Of a DNA stretch of 64,000 nucleotides, positions 1 to 13,200 are shown one piece after another. The first letter of the stretch is position 1. Each line of letters opens with the position of its first letter. This DNA is from Lepidonotus clava (taxonomy: Eukaryota > Annelida > Polychaeta > Phyllodocida > Polynoidae): the NCBI GenBank assembly GCA_936440205.1, contig OW387150.1, forward strand, positions 18,388,152 through 18,452,151. Reading direction: 5' to 3'. The position numbers and the translations under genes were made by a program. Under the pieces are notes generated by a model, which worked only from the letters and a program-made list of their open reading frames with translations, did not search any database and was not told the origin of the DNA.

Positions 1-129
1 TCAAAAGATTGAATCTCTTAAAGTTTTAGCGAAGGTTACTATCAAAAGCATTTGATAGAGATAGGTCGGCCCATTTTAATCTTTATTGAATAATAATATT
101 AATGATTTATTGTGGTAGGTGTGAACTGG

Positions 130-760
130 CACTACAGTGACAATCTGGAAAAAATATTAAACTTGGAAGTCTAGACACTGACAGCAGCAAAAAAAACTTA
201 TTGACAGTGTGACGCCTATGTTTCAACATTGAGAGGTAATGATTCTGACACTGACAGTGACTTAGGCCTAGATATCTATTATTTTTTAGATAAGATATTT
301 TGATGGTAGGTAGGGGAAAATGACACTATAGTGACAAATTCACAAATCATTTAATCTTTGAATCATTTAAATCTTAAATCTGTGTCCGACTCTGACACTG
401 ACAGCACCAGAGAATTAACTTATTGACAGTGTGACGCCTATGTTTTAACATTGAATGGGAATGATTCAGACACTGACAGTGACTTAGGCCTAGATATCTA
501 TTATTTTTTGATAAGATATTTTGATGGTAGGTCTGAAAAAATGACACTATAGTGACAATTTCACAAATAAACTGACAGCACCGGAGAACTTATTGACAGT
601 GTGACGCCTATGTTTTAACATTGAATGGGAATGATTCTGACACTGACAGTGACTTAGGCTTAGACATTTCAGAACTCAGATTTAATATTTTGAATGTAGG
701 TAAGAAAAAGTGACACTATAGTGACAATTCAACAAATAATTTAATCTTTTGATCATAAAT
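130..760. repeat. Tandem array, about 180-bp unit, 3-4 copies
   Basis: A unit beginning near ACACTGACAGCA and carrying TTATTGACAGTGTGACGCC, GACACTGACAGTGACTTAGG and TGACACTATAGTGACA recurs near 174, 390 and 570, with a partial copy before 174. Inside each unit CACTATAGTG is a perfect palindrome and CACTGACAGTG a near one, so the array is dense in small inverted repeats. Copies differ by small substitutions and indels. Related words (TGACAGTGACAGTG) recur near 1229. Confidence 0.85.
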
Positions 761-1756
761 AATTGCTTTCGGAGCCGCCATAATACATTGACAGTGTCGG
801 AGGGGGCTTAGGCCTATCTGAGTCCAGTCATTTTTTCATACCATCTGTAAAATATTCTTGCAAGCGTTTCTAGGCCTAAAAATATCAAACTATATGACAA
901 ATAGGACCCTCACATATATGAGAACATAGATATATGCATGAATTTCATTTTGATAGCCCTAATAAGGTCTAAATAATTATTTTTGAGAGTGCCAGTGTCG
1001 AAAGCCTGAGAGGCTGAGCCCAACAGCTTGTCTAGGCCTATCATTTGAACTGCTCGAAAAGATATATGTACCTACCTGTATAACCTGAGTCCTGAATGCT
1101 TCCGAATACTTAAATCCTCCACAATTATTGGGTTTAGTCCAATGTCATCCTGGTTTCCTGAGTTCAACGTATCGATGCAGGCGCGAGGGGAGAAAACCCG
1201 GGCAGGATGACGCCGCCATGTTAGGTCTGACAGTGACAGTGCCTCCACGTGTCCGATCGATCCAATGTTTTCCCTTCGATACGAACGCATAGTTCCCGCA
1301 TGAGATTTCAATGCGTTGTATGCGTTTAAGGGAGTCCAGACGTCAAAATATATATATTGAAAGCATCAGATACCGCCGTAATCCAGGCGAAGAAAGAGGA
1401 GCCTCCCGCCGAACGTCCGACCGGCACACTTGCACCGGCCGGTGTGAGCCTTGTCACCGGGTCGACGCGACGGAATACCAAGAAAATGGCGCGATGCATT
1501 TACGCGTTTAGACGCGTTATTTCGCATTATTTTCGATTCCGGGACAGTGGGAGGCTTAGCTATGGGTCGAAATCTATCTGTGTATACCAATAACTAAGTT
1601 TAGAACGATCGATTTCATGGTGAAATAGCCCTGCAAATTTGATGAACTTTGACCTAGATCCGTTCCTCCCCGATCGAAAGCAGGCTGCTGCGCGTAAGGT
1701 GACGCGCCCCTACTACAAGCTTGCCGCGTCCGGTAACGGTCCGATGTGACGATCGA

Positions 1757-2145
1757 ATTTCTGGTCTTATTTGCTGAGATATCGATATAAATGATCGATT
1801 TATGGTGTTATAGGACCTTAATGATCATGTACGATCCATATAAGACAGGATTACGCTCAATTCTATCGGATTCAAGGTTTTCTGGAGGTAACGCGCCACC
1901 GGGCGCGTTATTTTACGCGCCCGGTAACGCTGAAGTTTGTGACATTTGACGAAGGGATTTCTGGTCTTATTTAGTCAGATACCGATATAAATGATCAAGT
2001 TATGGTGTTATAGGACCTTAATGGTCATGTACGATCCATATAAGACAGGATTACGCTCAATTCTATCGGATTCAAGGTTTTCTGGAGGTAACGCGCCACC
2101 GGGCGCGTTATTTTACGCGCCCGGTAACGCTGAAGTTTGTGACAT
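1757..2145. repeat. 200-bp tandem duplication with GC-rich hairpin
   Basis: The segments 1757-1956 and 1957-2145 are near-identical with a period of 200 bp (compare 1811 with 2011). Each carries an 11-bp perfect inverted repeat, ACCGGGCGCGT and its complement around a TATTTT loop, at 1898-1925 and 2098-2125. A more diverged third unit probably precedes it at about 1557-1756, with CGCGTCCGGTAACGG matching CGCGCCCGGTAACGC. Confidence 0.85.
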
Positions 2146-2405
2146 TCTGAGCATGACGCGTAAAATCGTCACAGAAACTAATATAACCTGACTTGATGTG
2201 GACTGGAGAATAGGTCGGCTAAGATCTAAAAGATCTAAGGTCTTATTGCTTTCATCTAAAGATCAAATGCTTTATTTTACTGAGTATGTTAGCCGACCTA
2301 TAATTATTATATGTATTCCAAAGTTAATGCAAAAGACACTGAGTAACATAATAAGGAATACCTTTTACATAACAAACGTTTCATATTCAATTTTCACAAA
2401 CTCAC

Positions 2406-5400
2406 CGCTTGGATCCTTTTTCCTCCAATCACCAATGGTTCGGTCCTCCCCATCATTGTCCCTGTCTCGGTCAAACCCGCTCCTTCTGTCGCGATCACGG
2501 TCATCTAGAGACAAAAATCCCATTTATTTTTTGAGAAGTAAACTTGCTAAATACCACTGAATGCAGAGTTCGTATAAATAAGAAGGGTTTTCCTTTCTTT
2601 CTGTGACGAGGCTAAGGGCTCCCCACTCGTTTTTCCTTTCTCTTAGACGTAGATTGTTCACAAACATAGATAAGTTCGAGAATAAATGGAAATGATTTCA
2701 GCTGTATCTTTTAATTAATACTTACTCTGTTGGCTGTCTGCCAAATCCACACGGATCTGGTTGTTTCTTATTTTCTGGAAAAGTTAGAAAAAGAGAAGCG
2801 TCAAGGAAATAATTCTGATCCTATTATGAAAAGATGCCAATGAGTAGAAGGGGGTATTTAGTTTTGACCATCTAAGTCTTTTTATTTTTGCATTAAAACT
2901 TCACGCAAAAATTGGGAATGCATCCTGCATTAGGTATCAACTATTCGGAATCCGGATACAATTATTTTCGTGCTATTTCTATAAGAGTGATGTAGGAAAA
3001 TAGTGTAATATGAAATCACGAAAAATTATGAAATCGTAAAAGAAATAGGGAAAAAAGCATCTCTGTTTCAACCACTACTCATATCGTAATGTATCCCATT
3101 TAGGTAACACCTTACCTGGTCATCTAGCGCTAAAGCTTCAAGCAGGGTCTGACGATCTGCAAACTCGACATAGCCGAATTTCCTGACTCTTCCTTCGGGT
3201 ATGCGAATGTTGACAATCTGAAAATTAAAAAGAATGAAATTTAATGTTAAATTTCCTTATAAATTACAACAGATGTCTTTTATGGGATTTCATCAAACAG
3301 TTAAACTTAAACTGGGATATAGCTTGACTGATGAATGATAAGTAACTTAATCAATAATTCTGCTATGCTCACCTGTCAACATTTTTGACTCTATCAATAG
3401 TCTTACCTCGAGTCCTCTGAAGAAGTTTTCTAATTCCTCGTCTTCCATGTCGAAGGGCAGGTTTCCAACATAGGCAGTAAACGGGGCCCGGGTGGGCACT
3501 CGGTCCATGTCTATGTCCACACCACGCGCTGCCCGGGGCGCGGTGGGCAGTTGGAGGGTTTCCATAGACTGGATACCTGCAGGTACAAATAAGAATTATG
3601 TAATTGAAAGCACTGCTCGAAAAGAACTGGTCTCAATATTAATAAGCAGTGTCTGCCTGCCTGGGGTAGCTAAAACTTGAGGTGGGGCAGGTAAATTTCA
3701 AAAAATACCTGCTCAGGTTCAATTTTTGTAAAACAATAAAGGTCCATTAAACATGGGCCGGTAAAACTCTGAATACACATATCCGGTGGGCAGCAAAGTT
3801 AAAACTCCACTCACCCCAAACAATTGCTAAATTATGGACACAATATCGTCCGTTTTCAGCAAATGCTCACCAGGAATTATACTTTTTGGGCATTTATTAA
3901 GGTATAACTTTCCGGTTTCTCTCTCCCCCCCCCCCCCCCACACACACACAAGATTAGTTAGAATTCAGTACAACTTTTATATCATTTCGGTTCTTCCCAA
4001 GGATGTCCTGCAGTAATTTTCAGCGTGACAATTTTTAATCAATAATTTGTTCTACTTTGAAAGTGTCTAAGTGCAGGGGAAAAAAAACTGAAAGAGCTCA
4101 GAAATGTTAAATATCCTACATTTTTGGAGTAATAAATTTGAAAACCTGAAATTCTGAGGGAACGTTTGTCGAGCAACACTGACGAGATAACCAAGAGTGG
4201 TTTCAGTCAATATACTTACATTGCTCCTCTTCTACCTCGTCAGCCCATGACTTCTTCACTTGAACTGTTCTGGCAATAGGGGTTCCTGCCAAGAACTCAT
4301 TCAAGTTCAAGGTCTTCCCCTTGTTCTTCTTTCCTTTCTCCTTCTTGCCAGAACCTGGAACAAAACATCCTGATTTAGTAATTCTAATTAAAAAGCAATA
4401 AAAATGTCTGGAAACAAAATTCTTCAACTGCGTGACATAATGCAACTAGTCTTTAAGATCAAAGAGAGATAAATGCCTGAAGATGTGACTGACTGTGGGC
4501 GCCAAACTAATAGCGACAATTACTATTATATGAATATTGTATGTACAGGGACTCCCAAAAGTTGGTGGATGTGGCCGTATTTGCGTCGAGGCCTCAGGCC
4601 AATCATGTGATAATTGCTACAAACTGAATCTATATTAGGAACATGGCCGAACACACTTTAAATTGCTTAACCCATGTCATGCCCGGTTGGTGTTCAATTG
4701 GCTGAACTAAGTAGATTAAAAAGTCTGGCAGCCAGAACCATCTTGGTTTATAGTTAATCTATACTACCCACTGGACCGAAAACAGACTTTCTTTCAGGGC
4801 GGCCTTAGTAACTTAACATGGGCAAGTTGAATTTTGAACAGGGCTAGTGCAAAGAAAGGTCCACTCGCCCGGTGTACTAGTAGGCAAAATATTCAAGAAA
4901 AAAAACTGCTAAATAAAATACCACTGTGTATTGATTGGGTGGTATTTTTGGTTATACAGAGTGTAACACTATATAAACAGTCCCATCAATCTTCCTGAGT
5001 TTGTTCTCTGGTGTGTGAAATCACCGGTGTTGGCATGGACAAAGTATGACGTAATGTGTGCGCAATCTGAACACGCGGACGTCAGATGTGATGATAATGA
5101 TAACAGATAAGTCGGCCGGGGAGAACAAGATGTCAAAAGCAAAATGAAAAAAGCGATAATATTGGGGTACATTACAGAGATGTACGTAGAGGTCGATAAA
5201 AACTAGGAAATGACCTTTGAGCTAATAACCACTAGTAACATCAGTATGTATTCGTCATGAGCCTCTCTCACTTAAGCTAAAGTACAATTCATCTCATCTC
5301 ATTTCATTTTGCACACACTGTAAATATGTTTGCGCGTAGCTGTTCCACAAATTTGATTGGTGTGCTTAATCATGAGTAATCATGTAACGTAACAGGAGCT

Positions 5401-6991
5401 CAATGGGAGACCAGGCTATTTTGCTTGAATTGTACCTGTAGACAAAGAACTTGAATAATAATAATAAAAATTATCCGAACTTTATTGGCAAACGATTGAA
5501 TCCGCTTACAAACCTTTCCTGAATTGCTGTGCTTTTTTAAATCACTGTTTTCTTACCATTTAGCCACCACATTTTAGCGAACTGACATCTGAATTCTGAT
5601 AACATTTTAGCCAGTTTTGCAGCAATCTGGTTGCTATGTACAGTCAATGGAATATTGAAAATCAGACTAACAACAATACACTATCAGTTTATATACCCAA
5701 CATGATAATTTGAATTAGAATTTTTCAATTTTTCCCTACGTTATATTCAGCAAATTGATCAAATTTAAAACTAAAAGCCTCTGTGTGCAGAAAAAGATTG
5801 GACATCCCAACAATGATAAGTCAAATTCCTAATATCTTCAGAATCAGAAATTTCAGAACCTGGCCAAATGAAATTCCCGGTGTTTGGGCAAAAATGTCCA
5901 AATTGCCTGTGTTTTCCCTGTTAGGGACTTTTCCCTGTTTTCCCTGTCTGGTTGGTACCCTGTATGTGACAATTTGACAATATTATCATATTATATCTAT
6001 TAATCTAACCCCATCAAAAATATAAATGTTATTATTAGACCTAGATCTAGGCATAATCATATCTAACCGTAAACGTTTCTAACCGTAAACGATATGACTA
6101 TAATCTAAGTTAGGCATTAGGGCCTAATACAGAAAACCATAGTCCACAACCCTGCAGGGGGTTCCAGGGAAGAATAGGCCCCCAGTAGATCTAGTCCCTG
6201 CTGATCGTATAATAAGGTGATGATAGGGGGGACCCAGCACTGACTAAGTGGTTCTTTGGGTTCAATTCCCGGTTGGTACTGAGTTCACTAAGGGATGAGG
6301 TACAGCAAAAATGTTCTCCAGGTTTTGATCCCTTGCTGTTTGCCTGCCCTGTCACCTTCATCTCATAGATACAATCACCAAAGACAGAATTCGTCCCAAC
6401 TTATTATCGCCATGGAAATTACCCTGGCTGTCAGTATGGTGTAAAACACCCAACACTCACTCACTCACCATTGTCCACATGGCATTGCCTATGACAATGA
6501 TGCAAGCATGACAGCAGTGAGAAGCCAAATGAAGAATAGGTGGAGGACTCGTCCCAACCCAAGTCAACTCAAGAGCCCTGTTTTAGGCACTAATTACGGA
6601 AATCAGAGCCCACGGAAGATATAATTTGTGTCAAGGGACGTTGTATCCATTCGATCCCTGCAATCAGACACGGCGTGAGTGGCTTTTTCTCTTTAAATCT
6701 GCATTTATTGCCGCAAATATGGAAGGGACCCCGCGCATGCCGACCAGCCTCACGTCCACCCACGTTGTAAAATTTGACGTCCGCCAACCCGGGGTCGGAC
6801 CATCGCCGCCACACGACCGATATTTTCTCTGCTTTCCACAAGAATGATCTCATCGCAGCCAATTCAATCTTGACTTTCCACCTGACCATGTGGACAGGGC
6901 TTTCTCTCACAGTGGTTTCCAAGCAAATCACAACAAAATGCACCCAAAATTGCCTAAAAATAGTGAACACGAGTTTCCTACCTGACGCCAT
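2406..6991 (-). CDS. EIF4B: Eukaryotic translation initiation factor 4B, N-terminal part (six exons)
   Basis: eIF4B stimulates the RNA helicase eIF4A while 40S subunits load on mRNA in the cytoplasm. Coding exons read on the minus strand are 6991-6982, 4354-4220, 3576-3407, 3217-3116, 2774-2726 and 2504-2406, all bounded by AG/GT and in consistent phase (565 coding bases). Exon 1 encodes only MAS plus one base. The product starts MASGSGKKEK, then KGKTLNLNEFL and SWADE (about residues 16-43), the LPTAPRAAR block (58-66), and an RRM at about 82-152 with RNP2 AYVGNL and RNP1 RKFGYVEF. An Arg/Asp-rich stretch follows, the start of the DRYG-like region with GDWRKK. This order is that of vertebrate eIF4B. 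The rest of the gene is off the left edge. Exon 1 lies head to head with LZTFL1. Domain order makes eIF4B much more likely than eIF4H. Confidence 0.93.
5712..5962 (-). mobile_element. MITE of the CAGGGTACCAACCA family, truncated copy
   Basis: The right end reads GGTTGGTACCCTG, the terminal inverted repeat shared with full copies at 7541, 9340 and 56715. The body shares phrases such as CCTAATATCTTCAGAATCAG and TTTTCCCTGT. The opposite terminus is not recognisable, so this copy is old or truncated. It lies in EIF4B intron 1. Confidence 0.7.
6150..6469 (+). mobile_element. tRNA-like SINE with (ACTC)n tail
   Basis: About 320 bp shared with 7929-8245. It carries a good Pol III B-box-like GGTTCAATTCCC at 6259-6270, a shared middle part (AAGGGATGAGGTACAGCAAA) and a 3' end of AAAACACCCAACACTCACTCACTC. 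The box plus a simple-repeat tail are what a tRNA-derived SINE would show. No coding capacity is seen. It lies in EIF4B intron 1, in the opposite orientation to the gene. Confidence 0.6.
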
Positions 6992-7250
6992 TTTGATTTG
7001 GTGATGGCTGGTGTCCCGGATGTTTGTCAAAAAAGATTTTTCTCCCTTAAACTGATTGAAATGAATAACAAAACGGTTAATATGCTTGTAAATGTTGATT
7101 CTTATGTTTTTGAGGTAGACATGTCACGAAACGATAAGTTAGACAAAAAATAAGACTTGCTCTTCTCCCACAATCCTTTACTTTGGGTACTTCCGGTTTA
7201 GAGTGAATTCTGTGCAAAGTAGCAGCGGTAGCCCGAAAAGAAGCTTCAAA
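6992..7250. promoter_or_regulatory. Bidirectional promoter between EIF4B and LZTFL1
   Basis: The start codons of EIF4B (6991, minus) and LZTFL1 (7251, plus) are 259 bp apart, so both 5' UTRs and the core promoters must fit here. No convincing TATA box is seen. An ETS-type ACTTCCGG is at 7189-7196, about 55 bp before the LZTFL1 start codon. Short divergent promoters with ETS sites are common for housekeeping genes. The use of a shared promoter is inferred from spacing. Confidence 0.7.
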
Positions 7251-10200
7251 ATGGTAAGATTTTATTATATTTACAAGCTCTGATCATAAACAACCACCTG
7301 GCTAAGGTGTTCCTAGTATGTTCTTCTTCTTATTGATCATCTTAAACAAGGAATTTCTTGTAGTTTAGGCTGTAAAAGAGAAAAAGAACCGGGCGGGTAC
7401 CCCAGAAGCAGACAGTTTTGGGAAAGCTTCATTGGATACGGGCAGCTGTCAACTCCCGCCTCAGAAGTGTCAAAGCGCTGTCAGTGTCAGGTGTTCAAAA
7501 CATTAGAAACTGCATGTTAAAACTGGTGCTACTCCACAGGCAGGGTACCAACCACACAGGGAAAATGGCCAAAAGAAATCCATGACAGGGAAAACACAGG
7601 CAGTTTGCAAATTTTGCCCAAAGCCAAACACAGGGAATTTCATTTGGCCAGTAACCAAGTTCTGAAATTCCTGATTCTCAAGATATCAGGGATTTGACTT
7701 TTTGTTGTTGCATTTTTTTCCTGCATGCAAAGGCTTTCAAATTTGAACAACTTGCTGGATATGATACAGGGTAAAATTGCCGCGGGTCAGGGAAATCTCA
7801 GGGAAACACAGGAATTTGAAAATGGAATTTTGGTTGGTACCCTGCACAGGGTCAGGGATATTCCTAGGGGTGCAGAATGCAGGATCCCGGCATAGTTGAT
7901 TACTTGACTTGGGCAACTTTGAAGGGACCATAATCCCTGTGGGGGTACCAGGGTGGTGCTTCTGCTCCTGAGTCCTGGGGCTGGGAAGAATTTAGGCCCC
8001 CAGTACTAACATTAGCCCCTGCTGATCATAAAAGGCGACGATAAGGGGACCCAGCGCTGGGTCATTGTGTTCAATTCCCTGTTGTTGTCTTGGTTCACTA
8101 AGGGATGAGGTACAGCAAAAATGATCTCCAGGTTTTGAACCCCTGCTGTTTGCCTTCCCTGTCACCCTCATCTCATAGATAAGATTACCAAAGACTGACC
8201 CAGTCAAAATGTGGTTCTGAAAAATCAGAATTTGTCCTAACCTGTTTTTGTCATGACAAGAGGCTCCGCCTCTCAGCATCCCAGGAAAGTCACTATAGCC
8301 TAATAGTCCGGAAAAAGAACTAGTATCGGATCCTGTTAGGTCCGTACATCGAGACTGGGGCGCATAGTAACTGTAACAACGTTGTCACTGCGCTGACGTA
8401 GCAACTGCAACGGTATCTTAGTGACAACGACGTCATGAATTTAACGCGTCCGTCAGGAAATTACAATGTAGCAAATTATGTCTGTCTCAGGCTCGAGAAT
8501 TTGGCAACAGCAATGTCGCATGTCTCTGTCGCTTATTTTTCTCAATGTCACATGTCACACATGTTGAATTTAAGAAATGTCTGTGTAACATATCACGAGG
8601 ATTTTAGATCCCACTGTCAAGTCACGTGTCGCTTTCTCGTCCGTGAGGCGAACGTTTTTTTTTTGGCACGTTGTAACCCTGCCTCACGGCCAATTTCATG
8701 GCCCCAGAACCTACGCCAGGACTGTATAGTGATCGAGATCGACGCGGGAAACGTCCCCAGCGCCACCTGTGGCTATCATAGGAACTAACGCACCGCATGG
8801 CGTCTTTCCCCGATCGTGAGAGATGTTTCCTCTGAATAAATCCAAGTTTAAAGTCATCTATCTCTCAAATCACTTCAAGGGCGTGCCGGGAGTAGCGGCT
8901 TGGCGGGGTAACAGTGCGCAAAAATCGTCGCCTAATAAATCGTTGCCTAACAAATGACGGACGAGACGGCGTCGAATTTAGTGGTCCACACCCATAGGCT
9001 CGTCAAGATGGCGTAATTTCCGCTTCCTTTGATAGTCTTCAATCCGGGTACTTTCACGTTTCGCTGGTCGGGATTCAACATCAGAGATCAAACAGAATGA
9101 CGGGGCAACAGGCTAACTCATCCGGGACATTGAATTTGGCACCCTTTTTATATGTAGTGGAAAAATGACCCTGGCTCTGAGTAAAACGTGAAACATCCAT
9201 CACTCACTCACTCACTCACTCCCTCTTTCACAATAACCTTGAATAATGAATAACTTACAGGTATAAATTAGGTAATAATAGCTGAATAAAAACATTGATT
9301 TTGTTTGTATTGATTATTGTTATGATTGTTACTTATTTCCAGGGTACCAACCACACAGGGAAAACAGGGAAAATGGCAACAACAAAAAATCCCTGACAGG
9401 GAAAACACAGATTTTTTTCCATTTTTTTTCTGCACACGGGGGCTTTTAGAATTGAACAACTTGCTGGATATTATGACACAGAGAAAAATTGCCGTGGGAC
9501 AGGGAAATCTCAGGGAAAACACAGGGAATTTGAAAATGAAACTTTGGTTGGTACCCTGTATTTCATTTTACACATCAGTGCCAGCCAAGTGGCACCACAA
9601 GCATTTGGAAAAAGCCTGAGGCCAACTTGAAAAAGAAATTGTTTCCTTTCCAGCGGGTGACCAGAAAAATACCCAGTTGGGAAGTCGGAAATTTGTTTCC
9701 CCTTTATTTTTATAGTGTTTTTATTTTTGTAAGGGTAAAAGGCTATAACTGAAACTATAACTAATTTCCAAACATGAAAAGAAAAGTTTTCAGTCCGGGG
9801 GTAAACAGGTCTACGTTTTCGGTCTGAGTATATTGATAAATAAAAACTACTATCTTCCCATTCGTTTCACGTGAAAAGTTAAAAAAAATAAAAAACAAAA
9901 ACAAACAAAATTAAAAAAAAAAACAAAAAAAAAACAACGTGGGTATCCTGGGTTTTGTTCATTGTTTTTTATTGACCGGATGTATTGGTATCTGCAGAGT
10001 TACAGGTCTCGTGATTCTTCAGGCGACAATGAGGTAAACTTTTGGTATCTTGGTTACAGGTTATTTTTTACAACCGCGCAGATATAACCTATGCTAACCA
10101 TAGCCGATCTCTTGTAGAACTCGTAGATCCTATTCTACTAATCTAATTATCTTAATATTGGCTGGGCCCTGGCGCTATGCTTCAATTTGCATTTTCTCTA

Positions 10201-13200
10201 GCTATCCCGAAATCGTCTTAGTTTAGCGTATTGCCGATGTTCTAAATAGGTGTGTACAACCACACATGAGGAAGTTATGAACTTCTGTTCTCTATTATGG
10301 CAAAATCTTTGTCTGACCTGGAAAAGTTATTCCTGATTAGTCCCAGTGTTCAAGACTAATGCCTCCCCGTTGGCCAATGGCCAACAATTTCGTATCAGTG
10401 CCAACAATTTTTTGGGGAAATTACATTAAAATTGGCCCGGATGGCCAGCAAATTTTCAGATCTAAACTTGGCTATAAGGCCCGTCGACCCTGATACCCGA
10501 CACCCTTGAAAGTTAGTCTCGACCACTGACTGTCCCTAGGCGTCATAGGATAAAATTCAAAAATAGTAGAACAGATGCAAACTTCTTGTAGTTTTATCCT
10601 TCAGACTAACACTAACAGATTTTATTCGTGAGTCGGTATTCTATGCAACTCGGCATAGGTGGCATTGCTGCAGAGGCAGTATACAACCCTATTGGGGAAA
10701 GGGTTAAGAGACAGACATTGAGGCTTTAACATATCATGTAATTTTTATGATAAAGAATTTTGATATAAATTTATGAATCCTATCATACTTACAAACGATT
10801 CGCTACAATCTTTTTCGAATGTTTATTTATATGTATGTTCTTCGAATTTCACGTTTTAAATGTTCTGTTATCTTAGAGATCTTTCATGTTGACTGTTTCT
10901 TGTGAATGTTGTATTCTCGGGCTACTCTGATGTATTAGTTATAGAATTACATAAATGTAGTTTTTGTTACCTTTGGTCATGATAACTTGATTTAACTTTT
11001 GCTTAAAACGGAATGGCTTTTACCTCCTCATAATTTCTTTTGATCTATAAGCATGTCAAATATTTTGCATTATGCAGATTGTTCTACGTATTTGAAGAAA
11101 AGGAGATATTAGTTTATACATTTGGATAGATATGTGTGTAACTTTTTAGATGATCATTGCAATAATATATCCAAAGGAACATCGGTATTATTGATAGCTT
11201 TGTAATCTAAAATCTATATAATGTTCTATAAATTACTTTTGTTCAACCCGGTAGACATTTCTCCCACATTAGTAGTAAAGACCTGAATCATTCTGCCATG
11301 ATATACTTGTGGGGCTTTTTTCTTTGCTAAAATAAGAAATACTGGTATGTACAATTTACATGTACGTCTCCTGTTCCTCCTTCCTCGCCACAAATTGAGT
11401 ATTTCATTTACATCCAATTCTCAGTATGAATTTAGAAGTCAACAAAAACATATTTATATCAGAGTGAGATTTCTGTCAAGAATCATTTTCCGTAAAATCT
11501 ATAAAACCTAGTAACTTCACGGGCCAGTAAAACAAACGTGTCAAAGGCTATGCTACTAGAAGAAGTACCAGAAAAATATAAAACAACATAATGCTGTTCC
11601 CCTAAAAACGAGGACGATGAATGCGTAGTATGTGGTCCCTCGCCATGGTAACAGAGAGCATTGATCGGTTCTTTTGTCAACTCGGCAGAACTGCCAAGCT
11701 GGTCGCCCAGTCTGTTTGTACATAGATTAATAATTCAATACTCCTCTTCATTAGCATAAATACGCGTGGAGCTTGAAGGCGGACAATGTTTCAATGAATA
11801 ACAAATGAATTGGAAAAAAAGTGAAAAAAAGTGATCATTTGCTCAGAATGAGAACAAATGTTTTTTATTCAGAAATTACACAGTTATGTCAATCTCATGA
11901 CTTACGTTTTTGGTTCATTGAAATAAAATGCTGATTGGAATGATTTTGAACATTGCATTATTGACACAAAATAGATTTATATGGTTTGATAATGACAAAC
12001 TATAGAGATATTGCCACAGCATGCTTTTCTGAAAAGTACGCTAACTTTTTTCCATCATTTTGGCGTTTTTTGGTTGGTTTCTAATTTTACCGTCAAGCCC
12101 AAATTTGGAGATAAATAATATATTCAGTAATCAGCATTTTATCTAAAGCCGTAGATAGCTTTACGCAGGGAACATATGCAATATTGACATTTCCTTTAGT
12201 ATTTTGTCACTTTATAAACACAACTTCTGGATAATTTAAAAGCAATTTTTGACAAATTCATGATAGTTGAAGTTAATTTTGATCAATGTTGCTTGATACT
12301 TTCTTTCACATAGTTGGTTGTATTATGTTCACGGAAATCAAATCAAGGTAAACTGAAAATGTTCCATACTCATGGTCATAAAAATATTAAGTAAATTAAC
12401 CCCTAAATTCGGAGTGCCTCCTGATTTCAGTCGGCGCTGGGTCTTAACGAGCACCACCAGGCCACGGTGTTAAACTACATGCGGTTCGCTAGGTACCAGC
12501 GAGGCCAGCGACTCAAGGCGGTTGACCTCAGCTTTGAGGACGTCAAGGAAACTAGGTACTGATAAATGTTCTGATCATTAATAATATTACCATGGAACTC
12601 TCGTACAGTTCTATGATATTACATAAATCTTAAATGACATGTTGCTGAGCTGTCCCCATAATTCCTCTTTTATTCTTTCGTCATCAGGATAGTTATTTTT
12701 CAACTGAGATGTATAAATTATTTTCTTCCATTTCGTAAACATTACCATATTGTCAGAAATTTCAATAAAACATCTGTAAAGTTAAAGATTCGGAGATAAA
12801 CAACTTTTTAAAGATATAACCGTTACCAAGTTTTAAGAAGACCTATGTGTTAAAAAAGAAAAAAAGAGAAGTTTCAAAATGTATCTACTGGATGCTGGTA
12901 TATTTGCAATTGTTTCCCTCAGGTTAAATGATGACACATTTACGATTGATGAGGTGACCGACATACTGGACGGCTTGCAGGCAGTTGTTCGGGGCGATGT
13001 AGAATCTGAGTTCATCCACACGTCTCACACTAATGTACTCCTTCTCCGCCAAGTGTTCCAGCAGGCCGAGAAATGGCACCTCAAGCTGCAAGCCGACATC
13101 TCTGAACTCGAGAACAGGTCAGTTTCTCATTGTTTTCATCAATTGACTCCTCAGAATTGGGGAAACTTTTATTTCAAATGAGCGAAAGAGTAATAGGATT

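Larger units (their letters stand above)
1..2405. other. EIF4B intron or left flank, no exon recognised
   Basis: EIF4B must continue to the left of 2406, but I find no DRYG-like or C-terminal eIF4B exon here on the minus strand. The segment holds a 180-bp tandem array, then a CpG-richer stretch (about 1150-1750), then a 200-bp tandem duplication with GC-rich hairpins. Several reading frames of 60-120 codons occur but none has recognisable protein character. Confidence 0.5.

Noticed and set aside
1311-1593. Overlapping short frames on both strands in a CpG-rich stretch
   Set aside because: Several frames are open at once only because the stretch is GC-rich; none looks like protein or like an eIF4B exon.
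6240-6320. A functional tRNA gene
   Set aside because: Only a B-box-like word is convincing; no cloverleaf can be drawn, and the same sequence is repeated as a SINE.
6590-7030. 146-codon minus-strand frame covering the EIF4B start
   Set aside because: Only MASG of this frame is coding; the rest is intron 1 and 5' leader, as the donor after MAS-G and homology show.
8435-8788. 117-codon plus-strand frame in LZTFL1 intron 1
   Set aside because: No family resemblance, irregular composition and no splice or start context beyond chance.
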